DNA of 64,000 nt from Streptomyces sp. DH12. GTDB lineage: Bacteria; Actinomycetota; Actinomycetes; Streptomycetales; Streptomycetaceae. Position numbers and translations under genes: made by a program. Location of the stretch: assembly GCF_020873895.1 (NCBI RefSeq), contig NZ_JAHWGT010000036.1, positions 1-64,000 on the forward strand. The letters are read 5' to 3'. How positions within the stretch are numbered: position 1 is the stretch's first letter; each line of letters begins with the position of its first letter. Positions 9,050-16,892 of this stretch are shown piece by piece. The notes beneath the pieces were generated by a model, which made no database searches, was not told the origin of the DNA, and saw nothing but the letters and a program-made list of their open reading frames with translations.

Positions 9050-9793
9050 ATGACACGACGTACGGCGCCCGCCCCGCCGCCCCCGCTCCGCCCGCGCACC
9101 CGCCGGGCCCCGGCGGCCGCGGCCGCCCTGTCGTGCCCGCTGCTGCTCCTCGCCGGCTGCGGCACGCAGACGGTCGGCTCCGGGACCCCGGACCGGGCGG
9201 AGTCGGAGTCCCGCGCCGCCGCCCTGCAGACCAGGGCGGAGCACGTGTACGTGACCGAGGCGGACGGCTTCGCCCTCGCCGAGCAGTCGGTGGGCGTCCT
9301 CGGTGACGACGGCTTCTCCGCGTCGTACGTCTCGAAGAGCGGCGGCTTCCTCACCGTCGGCGTCGAGCGGGGCACGCTGGAGGACGCGGGCTGCGCCGCC
9401 ACCCCGTCCGCCCGGTCCACCCGGTCCGCCCCGGCGACCGGTACCGGCGCGGAAGGTGACGCGCCGTGCGAGAAGGACGGCGCCCTCTGGTACCGCTCGG
9501 GCGACACCGGCCACGCGTACCTGCGCGTCGAGGGCGGACTGCGCATCCGCGTCAGCGCCGACCGCGCCGCCGTGGACCGCGCCACCCTGCGCGCCGCCGC
9601 CGAGCGGGCGCACCGCGCCTCGGACGCGGAGTTGGACGCGGTCCTGCCCGAACGCGCCGCCGGCACGGGCGGTACGGGAGGCACGGGCGGAACGGGCGGC
9701 ACCGGGGGTGCGGCCGGCGCGCCCGTGGAGCGCGGCGACCTGCCGCCCGTGGGCGACGGCGCGCCCGACAACGGCGTGGGCGTCAGCGGCTGA
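9050..9793 (+). CDS. Membrane lipoprotein of unknown function
   Basis: A 247-residue protein with a basic N-terminus, hydrophobic segment and lipobox LLAGC (Cys near residue 38), so it is predicted to be lipid-anchored outside the cell. The mature part has a globular region of ~150 residues with two further Cys (DAGCAA and APCEKD) that could form a disulfide. Near residues 200-215 is a Gly/Thr repeat (TGG repeated five times) of low complexity, likely a flexible linker. I do not recognise a domain. It sits alone between the symporter terminator and the nrd regulatory region. Confidence 0.75.
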   Translation: MTRRTAPAPPPPLRPRTRRAPAAAAALSCPLLLLAGCGTQTVGSGTPDRAESESRAAALQTRAEHVYVTEADGFALAEQSVGVLGDDGFSASYVSKSGGFLTVGVERGTLEDAGCAATPSARSTRSAPATGTGAEGDAPCEKDGALWYRSGDTGHAYLRVEGGLRIRVSADRAAVDRATLRAAAERAHRASDAELDAVLPERAAGTGGTGGTGGTGGTGGAAGAPVERGDLPPVGDGAPDNGVGVSG

Positions 9794-9951
9794 CCGGCGC
9801 GACGCACCCGGCAGGCACCCGCCCCGCACCCGCACGGCGCGCCCGCCCGGCGCCCGCCCCACGCCCGCCCGCACCGGCCTTCGAGGCCCTGCCGGCGGGC
9901 CCGGAAGCCCTCCCGGCGCCTGCCACGGTTCGCGTACGAGCCGACACTCTG

Positions 9952-9999
9952 ACACAACATGTGGGGTGTGCCGTGAGGAGTGCCCCCCACATGTATGCT
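9952..9999 (+). promoter_or_regulatory. Tandem NrdR boxes and promoter of the nrdAB operon
   Basis: Two NrdR-like boxes, ACACAACATGTGGGGT (9952-9967) and CCCCCACATGTATGCT (9984-9999), share the core CACATGT or its variant. Their centres are exactly 32 bp apart, about three helical turns, the spacing typical of cooperative NrdR sites. The second box overlaps a TATGCT -10 hexamer (9994-9999), so repressor binding would block transcription. A start near 10005 would place the riboswitch at the very 5' end of the transcript. NrdR itself is not encoded here. Confidence 0.85.
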
Positions 10000-10005
10000 C
10001 GTCCT

Positions 10006-10108
10006 CGCTGTCGCAGCAGGGGAATCCGGTGAGAGTCCGGAACTGTCCCGCAACGGTGTACCGGTGTGCCTTTCGCGTACCCGCGAGTCCGACGACCTGC
10101 CGGCAGCG
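10006..10108 (+). ncRNA. Cobalamin (B12) riboswitch upstream of nrdA
   Basis: The aptamer core is plain: GGGAATCCGGTGAGAGTCCG from 10020, CTGTCCCGCAACGGTG from 10043, and the B12 box GCGAGTCCGACGACCTGCC at 10083-10101. Closing helices can be drawn: P1 CGCTG (10006-10010) with CAGCG (10104-10108), and P2 GCAGG (10016-10020) with CCTGC (10096-10100). The 156-base expression platform up to nrdA is C-rich; CCCCGCTCCCCC (10207-10218) could partly pair with the Shine-Dalgarno GGGAG at 10251, so control may be at translation. Logic: when B12 is present the B12-dependent class II enzyme suffices and nrdAB is shut off. Confidence 0.93.
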
Positions 10109-10264
10109 CGCCCGGACCGACCGGCCCGGGTGCCCAGACGTCCGGGCCTCGCGGAGTGGGCCGGTGGACGCGGTCACGCACGCCCCTGTGCCCGGGGTGA
10201 GGCGCGCCCCGCTCCCCCGCCCCCGCCCCGCGTGGCCCCGAGCCGAGCGAGGGAGAGCCCCCAC

Positions 10265-12628
10265 GTGACCATCGCGCCAGCGGATCCGGCCTCAGCCACC
10301 GAAGTCGACGCGCCCGGGACCGCGCTGCTGCGGACCCTGACCGACCTCACCGCGGACCTCCCCGACGCCGACCCCGGCCGGGTCGCCGCCGCCGCCCTGC
10401 GCGGCCGGCACGCCGGGTCCGACGAGGCGGAACTGCGGGAGCTCGCCACCGAGGCGGCCGCCGGACTGATCGCCGAGGACCCCGCGTACTCGAAGCTCGC
10501 CGCGCGGCTCCTGACCCGGACCATCGCCGACGAGGCGGCGGGGCAGGGCGCGGTGTGCTTCTCGGCCTCCGTCGCCGTCGGCCACCGCGAGGGGCTCATC
10601 GCCGACCGCACCGCCGAGCTGGTCGCCGACCACGCCGACCGGCTGGACGCCGCGATCGACCCCACGGCGGACGACCGGTTCGGCTACTTCGGGCTGCGCA
10701 CCCTGTACTCCCGCTACCTGCTGCGCCACCCGCTGACCCGCAAGGTGGTCGAGACGCCGCAGCACTTCCTGCTGCGCGTCGCCTGCGGCCTGTCCGCCGA
10801 CGCGTCGGCGGACGCCCTCGACGAGGTCGAGGCGCTGTACCGGCTGATGAGCCGGCTGGACTACCTGCCGTCCTCGCCGACCCTGTTCAACTCGGGCACC
10901 CGCCACCCCCAGATGTCCTCCTGCTACCTGCTGGACTCCCCGCAGGACGAGCTGGACTCCATCTACGACCGCTACCACCAGGTGGCCCGGCTCTCGAAGC
11001 ACGCGGGCGGCATCGGTCTGTCGTACTCGCGCATCCGTGCCCGCGGCTCGCTGATCCGCGGCACCAACGGGCACTCCAACGGCATCGTGCCGTTCCTGAA
11101 GACGCTGGACGCCTCCGTCGCCGCCGTCAACCAGGGCGGCCGGCGCAAGGGCGCGGCCGCCGTCTACCTGGAGACCTGGCACGCGGACATCGAGGAGTTC
11201 CTGGAGCTGCGCGACAACACGGGCGAGGACGCCCGGCGCACCCACAACCTCAACCTGGCGCACTGGATCCCCGACGAGTTCATGCGCCGCGTCAACGCCG
11301 ACGCCGAGTGGTCGCTCTTCTCGCCGTCGGACGTCCCCGAGCTGGTCGACCTGTGGGGCGAGGAGTTCGACGCCGCGTACCGGGCCGCCGAGGCGAAGGG
11401 CCTGGCCCGCCGCACGATGCCGGCCCGCGACCTGTACGGCCGGATGATGCGGACGCTGGCGCAGACCGGCAACGGCTGGATGACGTTCAAGGACGCCGCC
11501 AACCGCACCGCCAACCAGACCGCCGAGCCCGGCCACACGGTCCACTCCTCCAACCTCTGCACGGAGATCCTGGAGGTCACGGACGACGGTGAGACCGCGG
11601 TCTGCAACCTGGGCTCCGTCAACCTCGGCGCGTTCATGGCCGGCGACTCCATCGACTGGGAGCGGCTGGACGCGACCGTCCGCACGGCCGTCACCTTCCT
11701 CGACCGGGTCGTCGACATCAACTTCTACCCGACCGAGCAGGCGGGGCGCTCCAACGCCCGCTGGCGTCCGGTGGGCCTGGGCGCGATGGGCCTCCAGGAC
11801 GTCTTCTTCCAGCTGCGGCTGCCGTTCGACTCCCCCGAGGCGCGTGCCCTGTCGACGCGGATCGCCGAGCGGATCATGCTCGCCGCGTACGAGGCGTCCA
11901 CCGACCTCGCCGAGCGCCACGGCCCGCTGCCCGCGTGGGAGAAGACGCGGACCGCGCGCGGTGTGCTCCACCCCGACCACTACGACGTCGAGTTGGCCTG
12001 GCCCGAGCGGTGGGCGGCGCTGCGCTCGCGCGTCGCCGAGGTCGGCATGCGCAACTCGCTGCTGCTGGCCATCGCGCCGACGGCGACGATCGCGTCCATC
12101 GCGGGCGTCTACGAGTGCATCGAGCCGCAGGTCTCCAACCTCTTCAAGCGCGAGACGCTGTCGGGCGAGTTCCTCCAGGTCAACTCCTACCTGGTGGACG
12201 AGTTGAAGAAGCTCGGCGTGTGGGACGCGCAGACCCGTGAGGCGCTGCGCGAGTCCAGCGGCTCGGTGCAGGGCTTCACCTGGGTCCCCGCCGACGTGCG
12301 CGCCCTGTACCGCACGGCGTGGGAGATCCCGCAGCGCGGCCTGATCGACATGGCCGCCGCCCGCACCCCGTTCCTGGACCAGTCGCAGTCGCTGAACCTG
12401 TTCCTGGAGACGCCGACCATCGGCAAGCTGTCGTCGATGTACGCGTACGCCTGGAAGCAGGGGCTGAAGACGACGTACTACCTGCGCTCCCGCCCGGCGA
12501 CCCGGATCGCCCGCGCCGCCCAGGCGTCCGGCGCGGCCACCGCCCCCGTACCCGCCCAGCAGGTGTCCGAGCCCGACGCCGTCGCCTGCTCCCTGGAGAA
12601 CCCCGAGTCCTGCGAGGCCTGTCAGTGA
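10265..12628 (+). CDS. nrdA: Class Ia ribonucleoside-diphosphate reductase, large subunit
   Basis: Catalytic subunit reducing ribonucleotides to deoxyribonucleotides, 787 residues from a GTG start with GGGAG nine bases upstream. It shows the catalytic Asn-x-Cys-x-Glu triad NLCTE near residue 430, the radical-transfer tyrosines in KTTYYLRSRP near 740, and the C-terminal redox pair in CEAC (last five residues). The N-terminus goes straight into the RNR_N-type helical domain; I find no VxKRDG-type ATP-cone, so the usual dATP off-switch site appears absent. nrdB follows with a one-base overlap (TGATG). Control is by NrdR boxes and the B12 riboswitch. Confidence 0.95.
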   Translation: MTIAPADPASATEVDAPGTALLRTLTDLTADLPDADPGRVAAAALRGRHAGSDEAELRELATEAAAGLIAEDPAYSKLAARLLTRTIADEAAGQGAVCFSASVAVGHREGLIADRTAELVADHADRLDAAIDPTADDRFGYFGLRTLYSRYLLRHPLTRKVVETPQHFLLRVACGLSADASADALDEVEALYRLMSRLDYLPSSPTLFNSGTRHPQMSSCYLLDSPQDELDSIYDRYHQVARLSKHAGGIGLSYSRIRARGSLIRGTNGHSNGIVPFLKTLDASVAAVNQGGRRKGAAAVYLETWHADIEEFLELRDNTGEDARRTHNLNLAHWIPDEFMRRVNADAEWSLFSPSDVPELVDLWGEEFDAAYRAAEAKGLARRTMPARDLYGRMMRTLAQTGNGWMTFKDAANRTANQTAEPGHTVHSSNLCTEILEVTDDGETAVCNLGSVNLGAFMAGDSIDWERLDATVRTAVTFLDRVVDINFYPTEQAGRSNARWRPVGLGAMGLQDVFFQLRLPFDSPEARALSTRIAERIMLAAYEASTDLAERHGPLPAWEKTRTARGVLHPDHYDVELAWPERWAALRSRVAEVGMRNSLLLAIAPTATIASIAGVYECIEPQVSNLFKRETLSGEFLQVNSYLVDELKKLGVWDAQTREALRESSGSVQGFTWVPADVRALYRTAWEIPQRGLIDMAAARTPFLDQSQSLNLFLETPTIGKLSSMYAYAWKQGLKTTYYLRSRPATRIARAAQASGAATAPVPAQQVSEPDAVACSLENPESCEACQ

Positions 12629-13641
12629 TGAGCACCACCGAGAAGAACCTGCTCGACCCGGGCTTCGAACTGACTCTGCGCCCCATGCGCTATCCGGACT
12701 TCTACGAGCGCTACCGGGACGCCATCAAGAACACCTGGACCGTGGAGGAGGTCGACCTCCACTCCGACGTGGCCGACCTCGCCAAGCTCACGCCGGGCGA
12801 GCAGCACCTGATCGGCCGCCTGGTCGCGTTCTTCGCGACGGGCGACTCGATCGTCGCGAACAACCTGGTGCTGACGCTGTACAAGCACATCAACTCCCCC
12901 GAGGCGCGCCTGTACCTGTCGCGCCAGCTGTTCGAGGAGGCCGTGCACGTCCAGTTCTACCTGACGCTGCTCGACACCTACCTCCCCGATCCGGCGGACC
13001 GCGCGGCCGCGTTCGACGCCGTGGAGAACATCCCCTCCATCCGCGAGAAGGCGCAGTTCTGCTTCCGCTGGATGGACTCGGTGGAGAAGATCGACCGGCT
13101 GGAGACGCAGGCGGACCGCCGCCGCTTCCTGCTGAACCTGATCTGCTTCGCGGCGTGCATCGAGGGCCTCTTCTTCTACGGCGCCTTCGCGTACGTCTAC
13201 TGGTTCCGCTCGCGCGGCCTGCTGCACGGGCTGGCGACCGGCACCAACTGGGTGTTCCGCGACGAGACGATGCACATGAACTTCGCGTTCGAGGTCGTCG
13301 ACACCGTCCGCAAGGAGGAGCCGGAGCTGTTCGACGACGAGCTGCGGCAGCAGGTCGTCGACATGCTGAAGGAGGCCGTCGAGGCGGAGCTGCAGTTCGG
13401 CCGCGACCTGTGCGGCGACGGGCTGCCGGGCATGAACACCGAGTCGATGCGCCAGTACCTGGAGTGCGTCGCCGACCAGCGCCTGACGCGGCTGGGCTTC
13501 GCCCCGGTGTACGGCTCGGAGAACCCGTTCGCGTTCATGGAGCTCCAGGGCGTCCAGGAGCTGACGAACTTCTTCGAGCGCCGCCCGTCCGCTTACCAGG
13601 TGGCCGTGGAGGGCTCCGTCGACCTGGACGAGGACTTCTGA
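12628..13641 (+). CDS. nrdB: Class Ia ribonucleotide reductase, small subunit (tyrosyl radical)
   Basis: Ferritin-like subunit that holds the di-iron centre and radical, 337 residues. Metal ligands are visible: Asp73, Glu104 and His107 (EEAVHVQFY), the Glu in CIEGLFFYGAF and the ExxH in RDETMHMNF. Tyr111, four residues after His107, matches the radical tyrosine position of E. coli NrdB (Tyr122), which supports class Ia rather than Ic. The C-terminus is acidic (VDLDEDF), as expected for docking to NrdA. ATG 12628 overlaps the nrdA stop, so the pair is translationally coupled. Confidence 0.95.
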   Translation: MSTTEKNLLDPGFELTLRPMRYPDFYERYRDAIKNTWTVEEVDLHSDVADLAKLTPGEQHLIGRLVAFFATGDSIVANNLVLTLYKHINSPEARLYLSRQLFEEAVHVQFYLTLLDTYLPDPADRAAAFDAVENIPSIREKAQFCFRWMDSVEKIDRLETQADRRRFLLNLICFAACIEGLFFYGAFAYVYWFRSRGLLHGLATGTNWVFRDETMHMNFAFEVVDTVRKEEPELFDDELRQQVVDMLKEAVEAELQFGRDLCGDGLPGMNTESMRQYLECVADQRLTRLGFAPVYGSENPFAFMELQGVQELTNFFERRPSAYQVAVEGSVDLDEDF

Positions 13642-14042
13642 CGGCGGGCGCCGGCACGCCGCTGGCCACGCGCTCGGCGGCCGGCGCCGCCGCCGCGCTG
13701 ACCGTCGCCGCGGGCCTGGGAGCCAGGTCCGCGGCGACGGGCGCGTGGGCGGGGTACGCCGGCGACGCGCTGTACACGGTGCTGGTCGTGGCGCTGGTGG
13801 TGCTGGTCGCGCCCCGTACGCGGCCGGTGGCGGCGGCCGGGGCGGCGCTGGCGTTCTCGTGCGCGGTGGAGCTGTTCCAGCTGACGGGCGTGCCGGCCGC
13901 GCTGGCCGCGCACAGCCGGCTCGCGCCGCTGGTCCTCGGCACGTCGTTCCACGCACCGGACCTGCTCTGGTATGCGGTCGGCGCGGCGGCCGGCGGGGCG
14001 GTGCACGCCTTCTGCCGCGCCGCCTGCCGCCGCCGCGCCTGA
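13638..14042 (+). CDS. DUF2809-type membrane protein, probable CTG start
   Basis: A ~134-residue hydrophobic protein with about four helices and the motif FSCAVELFQLTG near residue 75, then HAPDLLWYAVGA near 112, as in DUF2809 integral membrane proteins. No ATG, GTG or TTG exists in frame between the nrdB stop and the first helix. The only plausible start is CTG 13638, which overlaps the nrdB TGA (CTGA) and has GAGGAC a few bases upstream. The gene would then be the third member of the nrd operon, in the position where some streptomycetes are reported to carry the regulator nrdS. Function is unknown. Confidence 0.72.
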   Translation: MTAGAGTPLATRSAAGAAAALTVAAGLGARSAATGAWAGYAGDALYTVLVVALVVLVAPRTRPVAAAGAALAFSCAVELFQLTGVPAALAAHSRLAPLVLGTSFHAPDLLWYAVGAAAGGAVHAFCRAACRRRA

Positions 14043-14050
14043 CGCGTCAG
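14039..14050. repeat. 12-bp palindrome joining two convergent stop codons
   Basis: CTGACGCGTCAG is a perfect palindrome containing the TGA of the DUF2809 gene (14040-14042) and, on the other strand, the TGA of the M15 peptidase gene (14047-14049). Only four bases separate the two coding regions and no longer terminator stem is present. Confidence 0.7.
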
Positions 14051-14784
14051 ATGCCGCAGCTCGACGCGGACCAGAAGCGGTCGGCCCGGTGGTCCAGGTG
14101 GGTGTGGTCGCCGTGCCCGGGGTAGCCCGGGCCGAGGATGCCGTTGAACCCGTGGTTGCGGGCCTGCTGGGCGAGCCGGCACAGCGAGTGCGGGCCCGCG
14201 CCGAGGTCGGCGGCGTCCCCGTACAGATGGCGGCTGCTCGACGCGCCGCCGACCGCGTCGTTGCAGGCGTGGGAGCGGAAGCCGCTGGTCACCCTGATGG
14301 GCTGGTCGCCGAGCGCGTGGCGCAGGGCTTCCAGCTTCCACATGGTGCGCAGCGCGTTCGACTTGGCGGTGGCGGCGCTGACGGCCCCGCCGGACCAGGT
14401 GGTGTTGCAGTCGTTCAGCTCGGCGTAGCTGAAGTGGACGGGCGTGCAGTCGTCGTCCTGGAGGGCGTACAGCTTGCTGAAGGTGGCCGGTCCGGCGACG
14501 CCGTCGGCGGTGAGGCCGTACGCCGCCTGGAACCGCTTGACCGCCGCGGTGGTGGCCGGGCCGTAGGCGCCGTCGACGGCGAGGACGGCGCCGTGGCCGG
14601 GGTAGCCGGCGACGCGGATCTGCAACTGGGTGACGTCGGCGCCGGACGCCCCCTGGGAGAGCGTGCGCGACCAGGTGTAGCAGCCGTCGGCGTGGGCCGT
14701 GCCCGCGGTGGCCACCACCCCGACCGTCAGTGCCGACATGAGCATGACAAGCGACAGCAGGAGTCGTCCGGTCCGTCCGAGCAT
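14047..14784 (-). CDS. Secreted zinc D-Ala-D-Ala carboxypeptidase with peptidoglycan-binding domain (M15)
   Basis: Exported cell-wall peptidase, 245 residues. A signal peptide (hydrophobic LLLSLVMLMSALTVGVV, cleavage near TAHADG, residue ~34) is followed by a PG_binding_1 domain (SGADVTQLQIRVAGYPG to YGLTADGVAGPATFSKLY) and a peptidase M15 domain. The zinc ligands are visible as SRHLYGDAAD and HGDHTHLDH. Start ATG 14784 with GGAGG five bases upstream. Likely trims peptide stems in peptidoglycan. It is convergent with the DUF2809 gene with no terminator between. Confidence 0.9.
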   Translation of the reverse strand: MLGRTGRLLLSLVMLMSALTVGVVATAGTAHADGCYTWSRTLSQGASGADVTQLQIRVAGYPGHGAVLAVDGAYGPATTAAVKRFQAAYGLTADGVAGPATFSKLYALQDDDCTPVHFSYAELNDCNTTWSGGAVSAATAKSNALRTMWKLEALRHALGDQPIRVTSGFRSHACNDAVGGASSSRHLYGDAADLGAGPHSLCRLAQQARNHGFNGILGPGYPGHGDHTHLDHRADRFWSASSCGI

Positions 14785-14863
14785 CGTGCCTCCGTCTCCG
14801 AGCGGGTGTCCCGGCGGTGCCGGCCGGGGCGGGCGGGACGGCGCGGGCGCCGTCCCGCTCCCG

Positions 14864-14892
14864 AGACTGGCGGGGCGGTCGACGCGCGTCAA
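14864..14892 (-). promoter_or_regulatory. Candidate promoter for the M15 peptidase gene; description of 14785-15090
   Basis: On the minus strand TTGACG (14892-14887) is followed after 17 bases by CAGTCT (14869-14864), 80 bases before the coding start. The -35 is good and the -10 weak. The surrounding 306-base gap (14785-15090) is otherwise GC-rich with short inverted repeats and shows no further gene. Confidence 0.4.
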
Positions 14893-15090
14893 CAGGGCCT
14901 CGGCGCCCTTCACCCGCCCGTCCCCCGCCGGACGCGGACGGGTCCCGCCCCGGTCACCGCGGCGTGACCGGACCGGGACCCGGCGGCGGGGCCGGCCCGG
15001 CGCCGCTCGGCCGGCGGCCCGGTCGCCGGAGCCCGGCGGACGGCACTCGGCCGGCGGACGGCTCGGCCGGCCGCGCTCAGCCGTTGGCGC

Positions 15091-15741
15091 TCAGTCGTTG
15101 GCGACGACCGGGTAGCGGGGCGTGCCCTCGGCCATCTGCCTCAGCGCGTCCTTGCGGTCCCGCTTGGACAGCCGGTCGATGTACAGGTACCCGTACAGGT
15201 GGTCCGTCTCGTGCTGGAGGCAGCGGGCGAAGTACCCGGTCCCCCGCACCTTGATCGGGTTGCCCTTCAGGTCCTGGCCGCGCACCACCGCGTGGTCGGG
15301 CCGGGCCAGCGAGGCGTACGCCGTCGGCACGGACAGGCAGCCCTCGTTGGAGTCGTCGAGGTTGCGCCGGTCCGCCGGCAGCTCCTCCAGTACCGGGTTG
15401 CACACGGCGCCGACGTGCCGCACGCCCTCGTCATCGGGGCAGTCGTAGACGAAGACCTTCAGGTCGACGCCGATCTGGTTGGCGGCGAGGCCCACGCCCT
15501 CGGCGGTGCGCTGGCTGGCGAACATGTCGTCGACGAGCCGGGCGAGGTCGTCGTCGAACGAGGTGACGTCCTTGCACTCCTTGTGCAGCACGGGGTTGCC
15601 CACCACCGTGATCGGACGCGACGTGCCGCGCTCGCGGTGCGCCTGCTCGCGCTCCTCGCACTGCTCCGTGTCGACGACGAACCCCTCGTCGTCGACGGGG
15701 AGGGCGTCGAAGCCCTGCTGGTCCGTCTCCTGCTGCGCCAT
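15091..15741 (-). CDS. def: Peptide deformylase
   Basis: Removes the formyl group from the N-terminal Met of nascent proteins. All three family motifs are present: GVGLAANQ (82-89), EGCLS (133-137) and the metal-binding HETDH (177-181). At 216 residues it has a longer N-terminus (~40 residues, acidic, [18 protein letters not shown]) than short bacterial enzymes, as in several actinobacterial paralogs. ATG 15741 is the start. A minus-strand TAGGCT (15794-15789) may be the -10 box. Streptomycetes usually have several def genes, so the exact paralog is not assigned. Confidence 0.93.
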   Translation of the reverse strand: MAQQETDQQGFDALPVDDEGFVVDTEQCEEREQAHRERGTSRPITVVGNPVLHKECKDVTSFDDDLARLVDDMFASQRTAEGVGLAANQIGVDLKVFVYDCPDDEGVRHVGAVCNPVLEELPADRRNLDDSNEGCLSVPTAYASLARPDHAVVRGQDLKGNPIKVRGTGYFARCLQHETDHLYGYLYIDRLSKRDRKDALRQMAEGTPRYPVVAND

Positions 15742-15814
15742 GTCCGGTTTCGCGCCTTCCCTGAGTACCCGTTGCCGTGTGCCCGTACAGCCTAAGGGGC
15801 CCCTGCGGCGGGCA

Positions 15815-16825
15815 TCAGCAGACTTCCTCCAGATCGCGCCACTCGCGGCTGTCGGGGCTGTCGGCGACCCAGCCGTCCAGCAGCCCCCGCACCAGGCCGG
15901 CGGGCGCGGCGATGCCGCACTCCCGCTCGGGCACCCACAGGTCCCCGGCGGTGCGGTGGCCGAGCGGGCCCGGGTGCCCCGGCTCGCTGTGGTCGTGCGG
16001 GTCGAGGTGCTCGCCGTCGCCCTCGGCGCTCGGCATCCGGGACTCCGAGCAGGTGCGGCACAGCAGCCGCACGGACGAGGACCAGTCCTCGGCGGCGAAC
16101 CCGGCGTCGGCGGCCAGCCGCTCCAGGGCGTCCCGGTCGGCCTCGGTCGCCGCCTCCAGCAGCACCACCCAGGTCGGCACGGGCGAGGGGGCCCACAGCT
16201 CGATCTCGTCGAACACGGGGAAGCTGTGCCCCGACGCGGTGGTGCGCTCGCCGTTGGGCACGCCGTCGTGGAGGACCACCTCGCCCCAGCGGCGCCCGGA
16301 GGACGGCAGCGGGATGGACAGCACCTCCATCCGGGCCGGGTCGAGCCTGCGGCCCCACACCACCTCGGCCTCGCCCTCCGGCGACAGCCGCACCGCGGCG
16401 CTGCCCAGCTCCATGCCGACCGGCTCCCCGCCGGGCGCGGTGCCGCCGGGCACCTTCAGCCCGTACGCCTGCCAGGCGCGGCGGGCCAGCGGCCAGTCCT
16501 GGAGGGCGGTCGCGGCGATGCCGACGTTCCACCAGTCGGGCGCCCCGGTCTCCTTGTCCAGCAGCGCGACGGCGCGCAGACCCGCGGCGCGGGCCTGCTC
16601 CCAGTCGTGCCGGAACTTGTGGAGGAGCGCCAGGTTGAACCAGGACTCCGAGAGCCAGGGTTCCAGATCGGCCGCGCGCGTCAGCAGCGCGCCCGCGTCC
16701 TCGTACCGCCCGTCCCCGATCAGCGTGAACGCGCGGTCGGTGGCCTGCCGCCACGAGGCGGAGGGCCGATGCCGTACCTTCCCGAAGATCCTCACGATTC
16801 CCGCCTGCCGGTCGCTGAAGGTCAC
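15815..16825 (-). CDS. Tetratricopeptide-repeat protein
   Basis: A ~336-residue cytoplasmic protein. The N-terminal third has TPR-like helices ([20 protein letters not shown], then [20 protein letters not shown] and [20 protein letters not shown], residues ~20-115). The C-terminal two thirds is a globular region with a possible metal site, [10 protein letters not shown] near 248, and an Asp/His-rich stretch [18 protein letters not shown] near 270. It ends in Cys. I know no function for it. The GTG at 16825 is a guess; ATG 16852 is possible but has no better Shine-Dalgarno. Confidence 0.75.
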   Translation of the reverse strand: MTFSDRQAGIVRIFGKVRHRPSASWRQATDRAFTLIGDGRYEDAGALLTRAADLEPWLSESWFNLALLHKFRHDWEQARAAGLRAVALLDKETGAPDWWNVGIAATALQDWPLARRAWQAYGLKVPGGTAPGGEPVGMELGSAAVRLSPEGEAEVVWGRRLDPARMEVLSIPLPSSGRRWGEVVLHDGVPNGERTTASGHSFPVFDEIELWAPSPVPTWVVLLEAATEADRDALERLAADAGFAAEDWSSSVRLLCRTCSESRMPSAEGDGEHLDPHDHSEPGHPGPLGHRTAGDLWVPERECGIAAPAGLVRGLLDGWVADSPDSREWRDLEEVC

Positions 16826-16892
16826 TGCCCCCGGACACCCTCTCGTTGGCATCCAACCATGCCCGGTCGCACGCCCGCTCATTACCCATGGG

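Noticed and set aside
9980-10264. Apparent N-terminal extension of NrdA reading through the leader
   Set aside because: The frame crosses the cobalamin riboswitch; the GTG at 10265 has a Shine-Dalgarno and begins the conserved protein.
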